Shown here: positions 5,752-12,997 of the stretch, one piece after another | Layout: every line of letters starts with the position of its first letter | Position numbering within the stretch: position 1 is the stretch's first letter | Origin: a virus | DNA: 52,664 nt | Reading direction: 5' to 3' (one strand) | IMG/VR virus record: IMGVR_UViG_3300031211_000007 | Span: 1 to 52,664 of that record | Made by a program: the position numbers and the translations under genes | The notes under the pieces: generated by a model | The model's input: the letters and a program-made list of their open reading frames with translations, nothing else | The model's database searches: none | Told to the model about the DNA's origin: nothing

Positions 5752-6030
5752 ATGTGTAATGTTGCCAAAGCTAAGAAATTATTAAAAAAAGTAAAAGACA
5801 GAACTGAAAGGGACTTATATTGCTTAAGAAATGCTTCATTAGAGTCTGTAAAGGTGGACTCTGACATGCTACCTACTATTGAAATCATGTGTAATGGCGG
5901 TGGATATAATTCTCCCTTGTATGAGGTTGACGGTAACATAAAGCTTAAGTACTTAAGTGATGAGAACAGTAAAACTTTGGCTTATCTAGCCTCTGAATAT
6001 TCCATCGTATTTGATTTAAGTAAACTTTAA
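5752..6030 (+). CDS. Hypothetical protein, 92 aa
   Basis: Unknown. It opens with a Lys-rich helix (M-C-N-V-A-K-A-K-K-L-L-K-K-V-K) and has an acidic C-terminal half. It converges with the HNH gene on the opposite strand, with 18 bases between the stop codons and no clear terminator. It has its own TATTTATA motif upstream. Confidence 0.65.
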   Translation: MCNVAKAKKLLKKVKDRTERDLYCLRNASLESVKVDSDMLPTIEIMCNGGGYNSPLYEVDGNIKLKYLSDENSKTLAYLASEYSIVFDLSKL

Positions 6031-6048
6031 CGTTTTAAAATATGATTT

Positions 6049-6630
6049 TTATTTCTTCTTAGTGGGTCTTTTTCTTTTGGCCTTTACTTTACCTTTATTC
6101 TTTTTTTTCTTTTTACGTTTCCATGTGGGTTTACCCAGCGTTTTGCTACGCAGTCCTTCATCGATTAGGTTTCTATCAACACCTAGCTTCTCGTTAAGTA
6201 TTTTAACGTTTAGTTTCCATTTAATCTTAGACCTTTCTTTATGTTCTTGGAAGCAGAATCCGACATATTTTTCTACGTCTTCCTTTTTCCATTTATTTAC
6301 TTTAGCTATGTGCGCATAGGCTTCTTTCTTTTTACCTATTGCTATGGTCCTACCTATATGTTTAACTTGATGACATCTAGGACATAGGCTTACTAATCCT
6401 TTAAGTAATTGTACACCATCTTTTTGGTAAATCCAAATTTCATGACATTCTAAATCATGTCTGTAACCTTGATTTGTACCCACGTCTTTACATATCTCGC
6501 ATTTGTGATTAGCTTTTGCGTAAGATTGTTTTCTAAGTCTATCCCATTCTTTTTTTGGTAATATGCTTCTGACGTTGGAGTAGAAGGATGTTGATGGGAC
6601 CAGTTCTATTTTAAGTTTTATTTTCGACAT
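6049..6630 (-). CDS. HNH endonuclease-like protein
   Basis: The 193-aa protein has a zinc-HNH architecture: C-E-I-C at 44-47, E-C-H-E-I-W at 61-66 (catalytic His) and C-P-R-C-H-x-x-K-H at 83-91. The N-terminal sequence L-V-P-S-T-S-x-Y-x-N-V-R-S and the W-K-L/R-S-K pattern match a bacterial and phage HNH family in which the domain follows that same leader. The last 30 residues are almost all Lys/Arg, a probable DNA-binding tail. It may be a packaging-associated nicking enzyme or a free-standing endonuclease; context does not decide. Confidence 0.82.
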   Translation of the reverse strand: MSKIKLKIELVPSTSFYSNVRSILPKKEWDRLRKQSYAKANHKCEICKDVGTNQGYRHDLECHEIWIYQKDGVQLLKGLVSLCPRCHQVKHIGRTIAIGKKKEAYAHIAKVNKWKKEDVEKYVGFCFQEHKERSKIKWKLNVKILNEKLGVDRNLIDEGLRSKTLGKPTWKRKKKKKNKGKVKAKRKRPTKKK

Positions 6631-6657
6631 ATACTAATAAATATATGCGAGGTGCGA

Positions 6658-7140
6658 TTATGGTTGTATTCTCTGTAAAGTGTTTGAGTTGTATACTAAA
6701 AAGTCTTTAGTAAATTTATATCTTGGGACCATCCATCCTTTTGTTTCTGACGCTGGGTCACCAGCATTATCTTTAAAGATAAAATTTTGTTTATATTTTT
6801 CTATGATATCGAGTAGTTTATTCTTTCTTATATACCAGATTTCGTTAAGGTTTATGAAATAAGTTACAAACCATTCGGCTTCGCTAACCATGATACCAGA
6901 TTTTTTACCTCTACATTGCACCTCTACAAAAATATTACCAGTATCCCATGTTGGTTTGCAGAATAAATCTGTCTTTATTTCGTATTTTATATTTTTACCT
7001 TTCCTTCGTATAATGGCATCATATCGATTATCATCATTTTTGGATATCAGTTCACCACCAAGTTTTTTAAGGTGATTGATGACAAAGTCTTCCCCTTCCT
7101 TGCCCTCACTGAGGTCTTCTCTAAAACTGTAGTTCGCCAT
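6658..7140 (-). CDS. PD-(D/E)XK nuclease-like protein
   Basis: 160 aa with the restriction-endonuclease-fold signature: an N-terminal G-x-x-G-E-D-F-V helix (E17), N-R-Y-D-A (D41) and Y-E-I-K-T-D (E54, K56), followed by a beta strand and G-N-I-F-V-E-V-Q. This spacing is typical of PD-(D/E)XK phage nucleases and Holliday-junction-resolvase-like proteins. It lies beside the HNH gene on the same strand. The substrate is unknown; host DNA breakdown or recombination intermediates are possible. Confidence 0.78.
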   Translation of the reverse strand: MANYSFREDLSEGKEGEDFVINHLKKLGGELISKNDDNRYDAIIRRKGKNIKYEIKTDLFCKPTWDTGNIFVEVQCRGKKSGIMVSEAEWFVTYFINLNEIWYIRKNKLLDIIEKYKQNFIFKDNAGDPASETKGWMVPRYKFTKDFLVYNSNTLQRIQP

Positions 7141-7186
7141 AAGAAATTTTATTTAAAGATAACCCTTATTTATAAAAAAATCAAGA

Positions 7187-7194
7187 TATTTATA
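7187..7194 (+). promoter_or_regulatory. TATTTATA late-promoter candidate
   Basis: GATATTTATAG lies 24 bases before ATG 7219. Same motif as at 5727 and upstream of the structural genes. Confidence 0.4.
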
Positions 7195-7218
7195 GTAGTA
7201 AGCAGACAATAAAAGACA

Positions 7219-7473
7219 ATGAAAGATAAAAAAAGGATAGTGGCGTTTATTTATAAGTTATTCATGATAGTGTTGATATTATCTCAGATATATTTACTGA
7301 TATTCCCTGTTGTTAATTTATTCACGATATTAACCAATCTTGTTTTGATAGTATATTTAAGTTTTAGGTTTTACCTATTACATAAATTATGTGAGAATAC
7401 AGATAAGATAAATAAGAGCGTAATACGTTTGATTGAGACCTATTGCGAGGGCTGTGATAAGGAGTCTGAGTAA
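7219..7473 (+). CDS. Two-pass membrane protein, 84 aa
   Basis: A basic start (M-K-D-K-K-R) is followed by two hydrophobic segments (about 8-28 and 31-50) and a charged cytoplasmic tail with two Cys (C-E-G-C near the end). The positive-inside rule suggests both termini are in the cytoplasm. Size and topology fit a holin-like protein, but no lysis partner is adjacent. It converges with the next gene, leaving one base between the stop codons. Confidence 0.6.
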   Translation: MKDKKRIVAFIYKLFMIVLILSQIYLLIFPVVNLFTILTNLVLIVYLSFRFYLLHKLCENTDKINKSVIRLIETYCEGCDKESE

Positions 7474-7474
7474 A

Positions 7475-7747
7475 TTAAAATTTAAAATTCGATAAATGTC
7501 GTTCCGTTAGTTTTTTAGCTAAATCGGTATCGATATTGAATACGTTAGTTATGGCTGCTATGATATCAGCTGATACCATTGCATGGTTTAGTGTATTGCT
7601 AGTTTTATAATACTTCTTAGTTTGACGTATGTAACCTTTGGGTATTATTATAGCGCTACTCCACTTACGTTTTTCATTTCGAATTCTTTTTATTCTAAAT
7701 TCTTTTGAAATAAAATCGGTTATTATATCTTCTATTGTTTCTCGCAT
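7475..7747 (-). CDS. Hypothetical protein, 90 aa
   Basis: Unknown basic protein, probably alpha-helical at both ends, with an R-I-K-R-I-R-N-E-K-R-K-W cluster at about 18-29 that could bind nucleic acid or membrane. A TATTTATA sequence on the minus strand ends only 3 bases before the ATG at 7747, too close for a normal promoter, so the start or the motif may be misjudged. Confidence 0.6.
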   Translation of the reverse strand: MRETIEDIITDFISKEFRIKRIRNEKRKWSSAIIIPKGYIRQTKKYYKTSNTLNHAMVSADIIAAITNVFNIDTDLAKKLTERHLSNFKF

Positions 7748-7815
7748 AGTTATAAATACTTGCCAAATATTTAAAAAAGTAGTATATTAGGCAATAAACT
7801 AAAAAATTAAAATTT

Positions 7816-8133
7816 ATGGAATTAGAAATTAACAGTGATGGACTAGATAAGTTATTATCAGATAAAGAAATTGTAATAATTGACTTTTGGGCACCTTGGT
7901 GTGGTCCTTGTAAGACGTTAGGTCCTATCGTAGAGGATGTTGCTGAGAGTAACACTGATGAAAATGTTGCTATTACTAAGGTAAATGTTGATAACGACAG
8001 TGCGTTGGCTAGGACTTATGGTGTTAGGAGTATACCTACAATAGTATTTATTAAAGAGGGTGTGGTTGTAGACCGTACAGTGGGGGTTAAATCCAAAGAT
8101 GAGATAGAAGAGATTATAAAAGGCCTTAAATAA
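7816..8133 (+). CDS. trxA: Thioredoxin
   Basis: 105 aa, the standard thioredoxin length. The redox site W-C-G-P-C is at 28-32, the buried Asp is in the I-I-D-F strand, and the cis-Pro lies in R-S-I-P-T (P74). It would reduce disulfides such as those of ribonucleotide reductase using host thioredoxin reductase. Phage thioredoxins commonly support deoxynucleotide synthesis, which fits thymidylate synthase elsewhere in this window. It ends 9 bases before a strong terminator and so forms its own unit. Confidence 0.95.
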   Translation: MELEINSDGLDKLLSDKEIVIIDFWAPWCGPCKTLGPIVEDVAESNTDENVAITKVNVDNDSALARTYGVRSIPTIVFIKEGVVVDRTVGVKSKDEIEEIIKGLK

Positions 8134-8142
8134 TGTACTTAA

Positions 8143-8166
8143 CCCCTCTGCTAGAGGGGTTTTTTA
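8143..8166 (+). terminator. Rho-independent terminator after thioredoxin
   Basis: CCCCTCT (8143-8149) pairs with AGAGGGG (8153-8159) across a 3-base loop, followed by T7. Confidence 0.9.
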
Positions 8167-8188
8167 TTTTATTAAGATATTTAATAGT

Positions 8189-8524
8189 ATGAGTAAGAAG
8201 TTAATTATAAATGAAAAGCAGTTGAAGGTTATCGAGTCGCATATTAATGAGACGGTGGCCAATGTTAAGTTGAATAATAGGATTCAGGATTTTCTTGAGG
8301 CTGATTATGAACCTAGTGTTGGTGTTAAGCAGGTTGCCAATGAATTTTATAATCAACCATTAATTAAGAAGAAAATAGACGGTAGTTCTATAACCCCTAA
8401 GGCCTTATCTGAGTATCTACAACATAAGTTTGCTGGATTACCTGTATCGCAGATAAATGATAACATCAAAGGGTGGTATTATGGCGATTACGATAGGGAG
8501 ATAGGTATGCGAAGAAAGAAATAG
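8189..8524 (+). CDS. Hypothetical protein, 111 aa
   Basis: Unknown basic protein. The N-terminus K-K-L-I-I-N-E-K-Q-L-K-V-I resembles the I-x-E-x-Q-L leader motifs at both ends of the 70-aa product at 11104, suggesting a shared short linear motif in this phage. The C-terminus is Arg/Lys-rich. It lies between two strong terminators, so it is monocistronic. Confidence 0.65.
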   Translation: MSKKLIINEKQLKVIESHINETVANVKLNNRIQDFLEADYEPSVGVKQVANEFYNQPLIKKKIDGSSITPKALSEYLQHKFAGLPVSQINDNIKGWYYGDYDREIGMRRKK

Positions 8525-8545
8525 TTTTTTTTTTCGATAAAAGTT

Positions 8546-8588
8546 AAACCCTATCTTACACAGAACGTAAAAGATAGGGTTTTTTTTT
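8546..8588 (+). terminator. Rho-independent terminator
   Basis: A 12-bp perfect stem, AAACCCTATCTT (8546-8557) with AAGATAGGGTTT (8571-8582), with a 13-base loop and a T-tract. It follows the gene ending at 8524. Confidence 0.9.
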
Positions 8589-8631
8589 GAAATTAATGGT
8601 GGTGTAATTATGATTTAGCTGGTAGATTTTA

Positions 8632-8639
8632 TATTTATT
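8632..8639 (+). promoter_or_regulatory. TATTTATT late-promoter candidate
   Basis: TTATATTTATTATAAAG, 22 bases before ATG 8662, directly after a strong terminator, so a promoter is required here. Confidence 0.5.
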
Positions 8640-8661
8640 ATAAAGACATAAACGTAAGATT

Positions 8662-8994
8662 ATGAGAAATACAAACCAGAGTTTTAGTACGTTGGGAGAT
8701 AAATTTTCAGGTAAAATACACGAGGCTTTTAAAAAGAGTTCATTAAATAAATTATATTCTGATATTGAAATTGACCGTATAATAACGTATAACGAAATTC
8801 TTGGGGAATTTATAGATTTAGGTTACCAAGAATTATATAATGAGTTTGAAACTAGAATTTGTTTGGGTGAGTGCCCTAATTTAATTTTAAAATCATTGAT
8901 AACCAAAAATGATGAGTATAAGTCGACCTTAGGGTATCTATTAAGCCAGATTGAATATTTTATTGATAAAGATTTAATGGAATTTTTCAAATAA
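8662..8994 (+). CDS. Hypothetical protein, 110 aa
   Basis: Unknown mostly helical acidic protein with two Cys (C-L-G-E-C near residue 70). No membrane segment. It has its own promoter candidate after the 8546 terminator. No function can be assigned. Confidence 0.65.
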   Translation: MRNTNQSFSTLGDKFSGKIHEAFKKSSLNKLYSDIEIDRIITYNEILGEFIDLGYQELYNEFETRICLGECPNLILKSLITKNDEYKSTLGYLLSQIEYFIDKDLMEFFK

Positions 8995-9045
8995 AACTTA
9001 CTTATTTAGATTTTTTCGTTTATATTTGTCTATTAAAACATAGTT

Positions 9046-10458
9046 TTGGGTAAAAATAAGAATCCAATTAAACGTATAGAATTTCTTGCGAAGAGATTCA
9101 ATGTGTTTGATTTAGAAGACATCGAGAGTTTATCTGAGAATGATAATATATCAGATGATGGTATTCATTACGTTGAAGTTCGTGATGATGGTGATGAGGA
9201 TAACCCAATATATGCTTTACATAGTTTTAATGAGCGTAAATTAGCTAATGAGGGTATCAAGGTACCTAAAAACATAAGAGTGGCTGATTTTGTCTTTATG
9301 GATATTGTGAGGACGGACCCGACTGAACATAAGGAGTATGTTCAATGGATGTTGACTACCTTTACTAGATTTATTAAAGAATCGGATTATACTTCCGCTT
9401 TAATGTTTGTAAAAGAAGATTTGTGGATGGCCACTGAATATCTTAAAGTGTTTCATAAGCAGAAGAACAAGCCTATATTTAAAGAGTTATGTTCTAGGAA
9501 TCGAGCATTTAAAGATATATCGGACCCATCTAACATTAACAACTATAAGAGTTTATCTCAGTTGTTTGATGCTGTTGACCCTCATATTGAAAAGGACGTA
9601 AGTAAGTTAGAGAAGGATTTAAGGAATATGGTCACGCTAAAGTTAGGTGACATACCTTATGAAGATAGAAAAGTTATGGTTTTTACACCATTGAGTGTAA
9701 AATCTAGTAGGTTATTTGGTGGATTAACTAATTGGTGTACAACTGCTAGTAAAGACAGTTATAATAATTATGTTAATCAAAAAACACCTTTTAAGACTAA
9801 AAGTAAGTTATATATAGTCATATTTAAGACGTATTTTTTAGAAGATACTGACCCTAATAAGACTCATGAATTATATCAACTTCATTTTGAAACTTATATG
9901 TTTATGGACCGAAAGGATAGGCGTATTCAGAATGTAGGTAAGTTGATTGAGGGTAATGATGGGTTAAGTAAGTTTTTCTATCACATTTTATATAAAATGG
10001 CGGTAAAAGCTGGTAAAGAAGAGCGAAAATATGTAGATATTCTATATGGTTTTGGATTTACGGATATTTTATTTGATATATTGCCTAGTGACACTAGTAC
10101 TATTAAATACATCGATTATAATATTGGTACTACACCAAACCTTAGTAGATTAAAAAACACTGTGTTCTTTTATCTGTATAATACTGGGTTGACAGAATTA
10201 CACCCTAGTATAGGTGGCCTTGATAAATTGAGTATTTTGTCTTTGCCGCATAATAAGTTGGCTACTTTACCTAAAACAATAGGTAAATTAAATGAGTTAA
10301 AATTTTTAAATTTGTTTGGAAATGAATTAAAGGAGCTGCCAGAAGAAATTAAAATGTTAGATGAGTCTAATGGTGGTTCATTAAGATTTTTGAGTATTAA
10401 TAATGATTTAGTTGACATGGCCCAAGCTTTGTTACCTAGTGTAGAAATTAACAAGTAA
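9046..10458 (+). CDS. Leucine-rich-repeat protein with W-C-T-T domain, 470 aa
   Basis: The frame opens with TTG at 9046, 17 bases after a TATATTTG box (9021-9028); no upstream ATG is available. The middle contains G-G-L-T-N-W-C-T-T-A-S followed by a conserved-looking L-Y-I-V-I strand and a Q-L-H-F strand. This W-C-T pattern recurs in large phage proteins of unknown function. The last 95 residues form about three leucine-rich repeats (L-x-x-L-P-x-x-I/L-x-x-L, for example L-P-K-T-I-G-K-L), a protein-binding fold. A host-interaction role is plausible but unproven. Confidence 0.75.
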   Translation: MGKNKNPIKRIEFLAKRFNVFDLEDIESLSENDNISDDGIHYVEVRDDGDEDNPIYALHSFNERKLANEGIKVPKNIRVADFVFMDIVRTDPTEHKEYVQWMLTTFTRFIKESDYTSALMFVKEDLWMATEYLKVFHKQKNKPIFKELCSRNRAFKDISDPSNINNYKSLSQLFDAVDPHIEKDVSKLEKDLRNMVTLKLGDIPYEDRKVMVFTPLSVKSSRLFGGLTNWCTTASKDSYNNYVNQKTPFKTKSKLYIVIFKTYFLEDTDPNKTHELYQLHFETYMFMDRKDRRIQNVGKLIEGNDGLSKFFYHILYKMAVKAGKEERKYVDILYGFGFTDILFDILPSDTSTIKYIDYNIGTTPNLSRLKNTVFFYLYNTGLTELHPSIGGLDKLSILSLPHNKLATLPKTIGKLNELKFLNLFGNELKELPEEIKMLDESNGGSLRFLSINNDLVDMAQALLPSVEINK

Positions 10459-10514
10459 ACATTACCCTCTTTATGTTTATTTGTTATTAATAATAAGTAA
10501 ATAAATTAAATGAA

Positions 10515-11051
10515 ATGGAATTAAAAGACATTACTTGGAAAAGAGTAAACCATGGTTCAATTAACGAACCATTAATCGATTATTTAGAAAAAATGATTGA
10601 TGAGCAACACGAATTAGGTGATAAACTTAAGATTTGTGTAGGTACTGATTCCCAAAAAAGAGGGAAGGGTTTTAAGTATGCTGTTGCTATAATTGTTGAA
10701 ATGAAAAAGCCTATGGGTAAAGTAAATAATGAAACTATTTACAAAGGTTTAGGTGCTAAAGTAATTTCAGGAGTGTTTCAAGAAAAATACAGACCAACTA
10801 TTAGGGAAAGAATGTTGAAAGAGGTTCAATTATCTATCAACGTATGTTTCCACATACTTGATTTAGTTGAGCTGTATGACATTGATTTGGAAATACATGC
10901 CGACGTAAACCCTAACCCATTATGGGCATCTAATGTTGCTTTTAGTGAGGTTGTAGGTTTCTGTAAAGGTATGCAGTTAACTTATAGAGTAAAACCGAAT
11001 GCGTACGCAGCCTCAAGTGGCGCAGACAAGCTGTGTAACAGTGGTTCCTAA
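10515..11051 (+). CDS. YkuK/DUF458-family RNase H-like protein
   Basis: 178 aa, close to the family length of about 170. It carries the family pattern V-G-T-D-S-Q (42-47) followed by an A-V-A-I-I-V strand, E-V-Q-L-S-I, I-H-A-D-V-N-P and a C-terminal K-P-x-A-x-A-A-S-x-x-A-D-K-L. These acidic and His positions correspond to an RNase H-like fold. Members occur in Firmicutes, Bacteroidota and their phages; the substrate has not been established to my knowledge. The gene ends about 30 bases before the next late-promoter motif. Confidence 0.85.
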   Translation: MELKDITWKRVNHGSINEPLIDYLEKMIDEQHELGDKLKICVGTDSQKRGKGFKYAVAIIVEMKKPMGKVNNETIYKGLGAKVISGVFQEKYRPTIRERMLKEVQLSINVCFHILDLVELYDIDLEIHADVNPNPLWASNVAFSEVVGFCKGMQLTYRVKPNAYAASSGADKLCNSGS

Positions 11052-11079
11052 TTTTTTAGATTTTTATCTGTTTTGGTTA

Positions 11080-11087
11080 TATTTATA
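11080..11087 (+). promoter_or_regulatory. TATTTATA late-promoter candidate
   Basis: TTATATTTATAATAAA, 16 bases before ATG 11104. Confidence 0.5.
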
Positions 11088-11103
11088 ATAAAACATTAAA
11101 ACC

Positions 11104-11316
11104 ATGGCAGATAAAAATCCTAAAATAGTTAAGATACAAGAATCTAAATTAATTAATCTAATCAACGACCTTGTTGAAGAAGCAATCGTTGAAAGAAACT
11201 TGGTACCCGCTGAGAGTAAACCTAAGACTAAGAAAGTAACTGTTACTGAATCTCAGTTAAAGGAATTACAAAAAAAAGGTATTAAAATAAGTAACATTAC
11301 TAAAAAAAAAAGTTAA
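11104..11316 (+). CDS. Hypothetical protein, 70 aa, with possible -1 frameshift extension
   Basis: The zero-frame product is a basic protein carrying two I/V-x-E-S-x-L motifs, one near the N-terminus (I-Q-E-S-K-L-I-N-L-I) and one near the C-terminus (V-T-E-S-Q-L-K-E-L). The frame stops just after a run of ten A (11302-11311) followed by G. A -1 shift there (A-AAA-AAG context) continues for 69 more codons to a stop at 11520-11522, giving a 139-aa product. Either slippage yields two products, or the run is one A short through mutation or base-calling. Confidence 0.7.
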   Translation: MADKNPKIVKIQESKLINLINDLVEEAIVERNLVPAESKPKTKKVTVTESQLKELQKKGIKISNITKKKS

Positions 11317-11522
11317 ACGAGAATAACTCTATCCCAAGTCATGAACTATTAAACGGTTCTAGTGGTTCAGTTCAAGATTCAGCCGAAGACATAGCTAGAA
11401 TCTTGTCTACCAATAATGATTATAAACCAACTTTATTTGGTAATGAGACGGCCCTAGAATTAGTAGATAAGTTAGTTGACCAACTGAACAATAATTGGCA
11501 GGCTTTTAAAGAACAAATGTAA
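11312..11522 (+). other. -1 frame continuation of the 11104 gene
   Basis: The open frame has coding character (N-N-S-I-P-S-H-E-L-L, then A-E-D-I-A-R-I-L, ending W-Q-A-F-K-E-Q-M) but no start codon. It joins the 11104 gene only through a -1 shift in the A10 run. Its last two codons, ATG TAA, fall inside sequence shared with the IS element at 13163-13352 (ATGTAAGCG), so the original C-terminus may have been cut off by the IS insertion. Confidence 0.6.
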
Positions 11523-12030
11523 GCGGACAAAACAACGCCTTGCCTTATTACATGAGAAGGTAGCAAACAAACGCAAAGATTTTTTGCACAAAACATCTAC
11601 TAAGTTAATCCGTGAGAACCAAACGATTTGCTTAGAGACACTCGCAGTAAGTAATATGGTTAAGAACCACAATTTAGCGCAAGCAATTACCGATGTAAGT
11701 TGGTCAACTTTTGTAACTATGTTAGAATACAAAGCTGATTGGTATGGTAAAAACATCCTAAGAATAGGACGTTTTGCACCGTCAAGTAAAACTTGCTCTT
11801 GCTGTGGAAATATAAACAAAGAACTCACACTTAAAGACCGTGAATGGACTTGTTCTGTGTGTACTTCTGTTCTTGACCGTGATGTAAATGCTTCCATAAA
11901 TATTAAATCTTTTGCTTTAAAAAATAATTTGAGTGGGGAACACACTCTTAAAAATCAGGACGAACTGTTGACGTTAGTCAAAGTGCTGACTCCTGAAGCC
12001 CATCCCATCGCCTCTGGCGTGGGTGGGTAG
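11518..12030 (+). pseudogene. tnpB: Truncated TnpB (IS605 OrfB) C-terminal fragment
   Basis: The frame is open from about 11518 without a plausible start; TTG 11584 is the first usable codon. It shows the family pattern in order: K-Q-R-L-A-L-L-H-E-K-V-A-N-x-R-K-D-F-L-H-K, the catalytic-Glu segment I-C-L-E-T-L-A-V, the four-Cys zinc finger C-S-C-C ... C-S-V-C, and L-D-R-D-V-N-A-S-I-N-I with the last RuvC Asp. The first RuvC Asp and the whole N-terminal half are absent, so RNA-guided nuclease activity is not expected. Full-length TnpB is about 370-400 aa; about 170 codons remain. Confidence 0.88.
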
Positions 12031-12035
12031 TTCAC
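11995..12035 (+). repeat. IS right end, inverted copy at 13163-13203
   Basis: 41 bases are identical to the reverse complement of 13163-13203. They begin GAAGCCCATC and end GTAGTTCAC, and contain the imperfect palindrome typical of an IS200/IS605 right end. Confidence 0.9.
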
Positions 12036-12145
12036 TTGTTTAATAATTTCTTATAACTTTGCTTTGGCACAAAACGTTTAGGTACACCTATACCATATAC
12101 AAAAATGTTTTGTAATATTGGTGGTACATATGTAAAATGAGACAT
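12032..12145 (-). CDS. Small ORF abutting the IS end, 37 aa, possibly truncated
   Basis: The frame reads M-S-H-F-T-Y-V-P-P-I-L-Q-N-I from ATG 12145 and stays open upstream without an ATG to about 12255. Its stop codon lies inside the IS right end, so the natural C-terminus was probably replaced by the insertion. It lies directly after the gene ending at 12238 on the same strand. It is probably the remnant of a phage gene that once converged with the 11104 gene. Confidence 0.4.
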   Translation of the reverse strand: MSHFTYVPPILQNIFVYGIGVPKRFVPKQSYKKLLNK

Positions 12146-12237
12146 AAGCTCAAATTCTTTACTTGACTTTGAATCGTTGTAGTCTTGTAACTTATTATTT
12201 AATTTAATAAGTATTTTTTCTATTTCATTGCTGATAT

Positions 12238-12567
12238 TTAATCGTCTATTAAATTTAAATTATACGTACTGGCCACCTTAGTTAGTGCGACCCTTAACTT
12301 TGATACTACATCATCTATTTTTGAACCATCATTATCGTCAACCATGAAATATCTTTCCCACAACCAACCTCTTAATTCACTTAACATTTCAAAAGTATTT
12401 ATGAACTCTTTTTTATTCTTAACCTCATTAAGGAGGTGGTTAGAATAGTTCAGTATGTGAACGGTTGCTGATAATTCAACAAAATCACCACGTTCATCAT
12501 TGCTATTAGCCCATACCTCAACTTCAAATAAGGTTTTATTATTATCATTTCTTAAAAATAGTACCAT
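12238..12567 (-). CDS. Hypothetical protein, 109 aa
   Basis: Unknown acidic protein beginning M-V-L-F-L-R-N-D-N-N-K-T-L-F-E-V-E-V-W-A, a beta-hairpin-like start, followed by helices with a W-L-W-E-R motif. It lies one base after the stop of the receiver-domain gene on the same strand, so the two form an operon and may work together. Similar small partner genes of unknown function often sit beside phage receiver-like domains (inference). Confidence 0.6.
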   Translation of the reverse strand: MVLFLRNDNNKTLFEVEVWANSNDERGDFVELSATVHILNYSNHLLNEVKNKKEFINTFEMLSELRGWLWERYFMVDDNDGSKIDDVVSKLRVALTKVASTYNLNLIDD

Positions 12568-12568
12568 A

Positions 12569-12997
12569 TTATTGTCTCATAAAATTAATTAAATACTTAG
12601 TTATGTTTTTGGCACCTTCTGGATTTGCACTATGTACGGTCCACTTTGGTAACGTTACGTCATTATCTAAACAATAATCTACTAAGTATTTTGCACAGTC
12701 CATTCCAGTTTTCTCTTTGGAGTTCATTTCGGAAGACCATTTATTATAATCACCGTATCTTTCAACAGGTGTGTAGTGTTCATCAGCTAAATCATGGTCA
12801 AAAGATATTTTATCTGGTAAACCATTAGTTTCTATCCAATTCTTGAACTCATTATAGTTTTTGACCCATATAACACCCTTTCTATGGGCTTCAAACTCAG
12901 GACAGAATTTAGTTAAGAATTCAGTATCTTTTGGGTCTCGATAATCATCAAGCCACAGTAAAACGTCTTTCACGATATTATTGTTTTGATGAATCAC
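12569..12997 (-). CDS. Cyclic-phosphate-processing receiver-domain (cPPRD-like) protein
   Basis: 142 aa. The N-terminus L-L-W-L-D-D-Y-R-D-P, the central I-S-F-D-H-D-L-A-D-E, the T-G-M-D-C-A-K-Y-L helix and the C-terminal L-P-K-W-T-V-H-S-A-N-P-E-G-A-K-N-I together form the signature of the receiver-like family described as a cyclic-phosphate processing domain in RNA-repair and conflict contexts. The paired Asp (D17-D18), H-D-L and H-S-x-N-P residues are all present. The reaction (handling 2',3'-cyclic phosphate ends) is a family-level prediction. Its start overlaps the end of the IS-split gene by 20 bases. Confidence 0.8.
   Translation of the reverse strand: MIHQNNNIVKDVLLWLDDYRDPKDTEFLTKFCPEFEAHRKGVIWVKNYNEFKNWIETNGLPDKISFDHDLADEHYTPVERYGDYNKWSSEMNSKEKTGMDCAKYLVDYCLDNDVTLPKWTVHSANPEGAKNITKYLINFMRQ

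Larger units (their letters stand above)
11517..12035 (+). mobile_element. IS200/IS605-family remnant, left-truncated
   Basis: The segment holds the C-terminal part of a TnpB-type protein and an intact right end: the 41 bases at 11995-12035 include the subterminal hairpin with arms CCCATCCCATCGCC and GGCGTGGGTGGG. The left end, any TnpA gene and the N-terminal half of TnpB are missing. The left edge is placed at ATGTAAGCG, which is shared with the second remnant. The same right end occurs inverted at 13163-13203. Confidence 0.85.

Noticed and set aside
7751-7758. TATTTATA on the minus strand as promoter for the 90-aa gene
   Set aside because: It ends 3 bases from the ATG, too close for transcription to start upstream of the start codon.
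11472-11945. Minus-strand 157-codon ORF
   Set aside because: Antisense to the TnpB fragment, whose family motifs are unmistakable on the plus strand.
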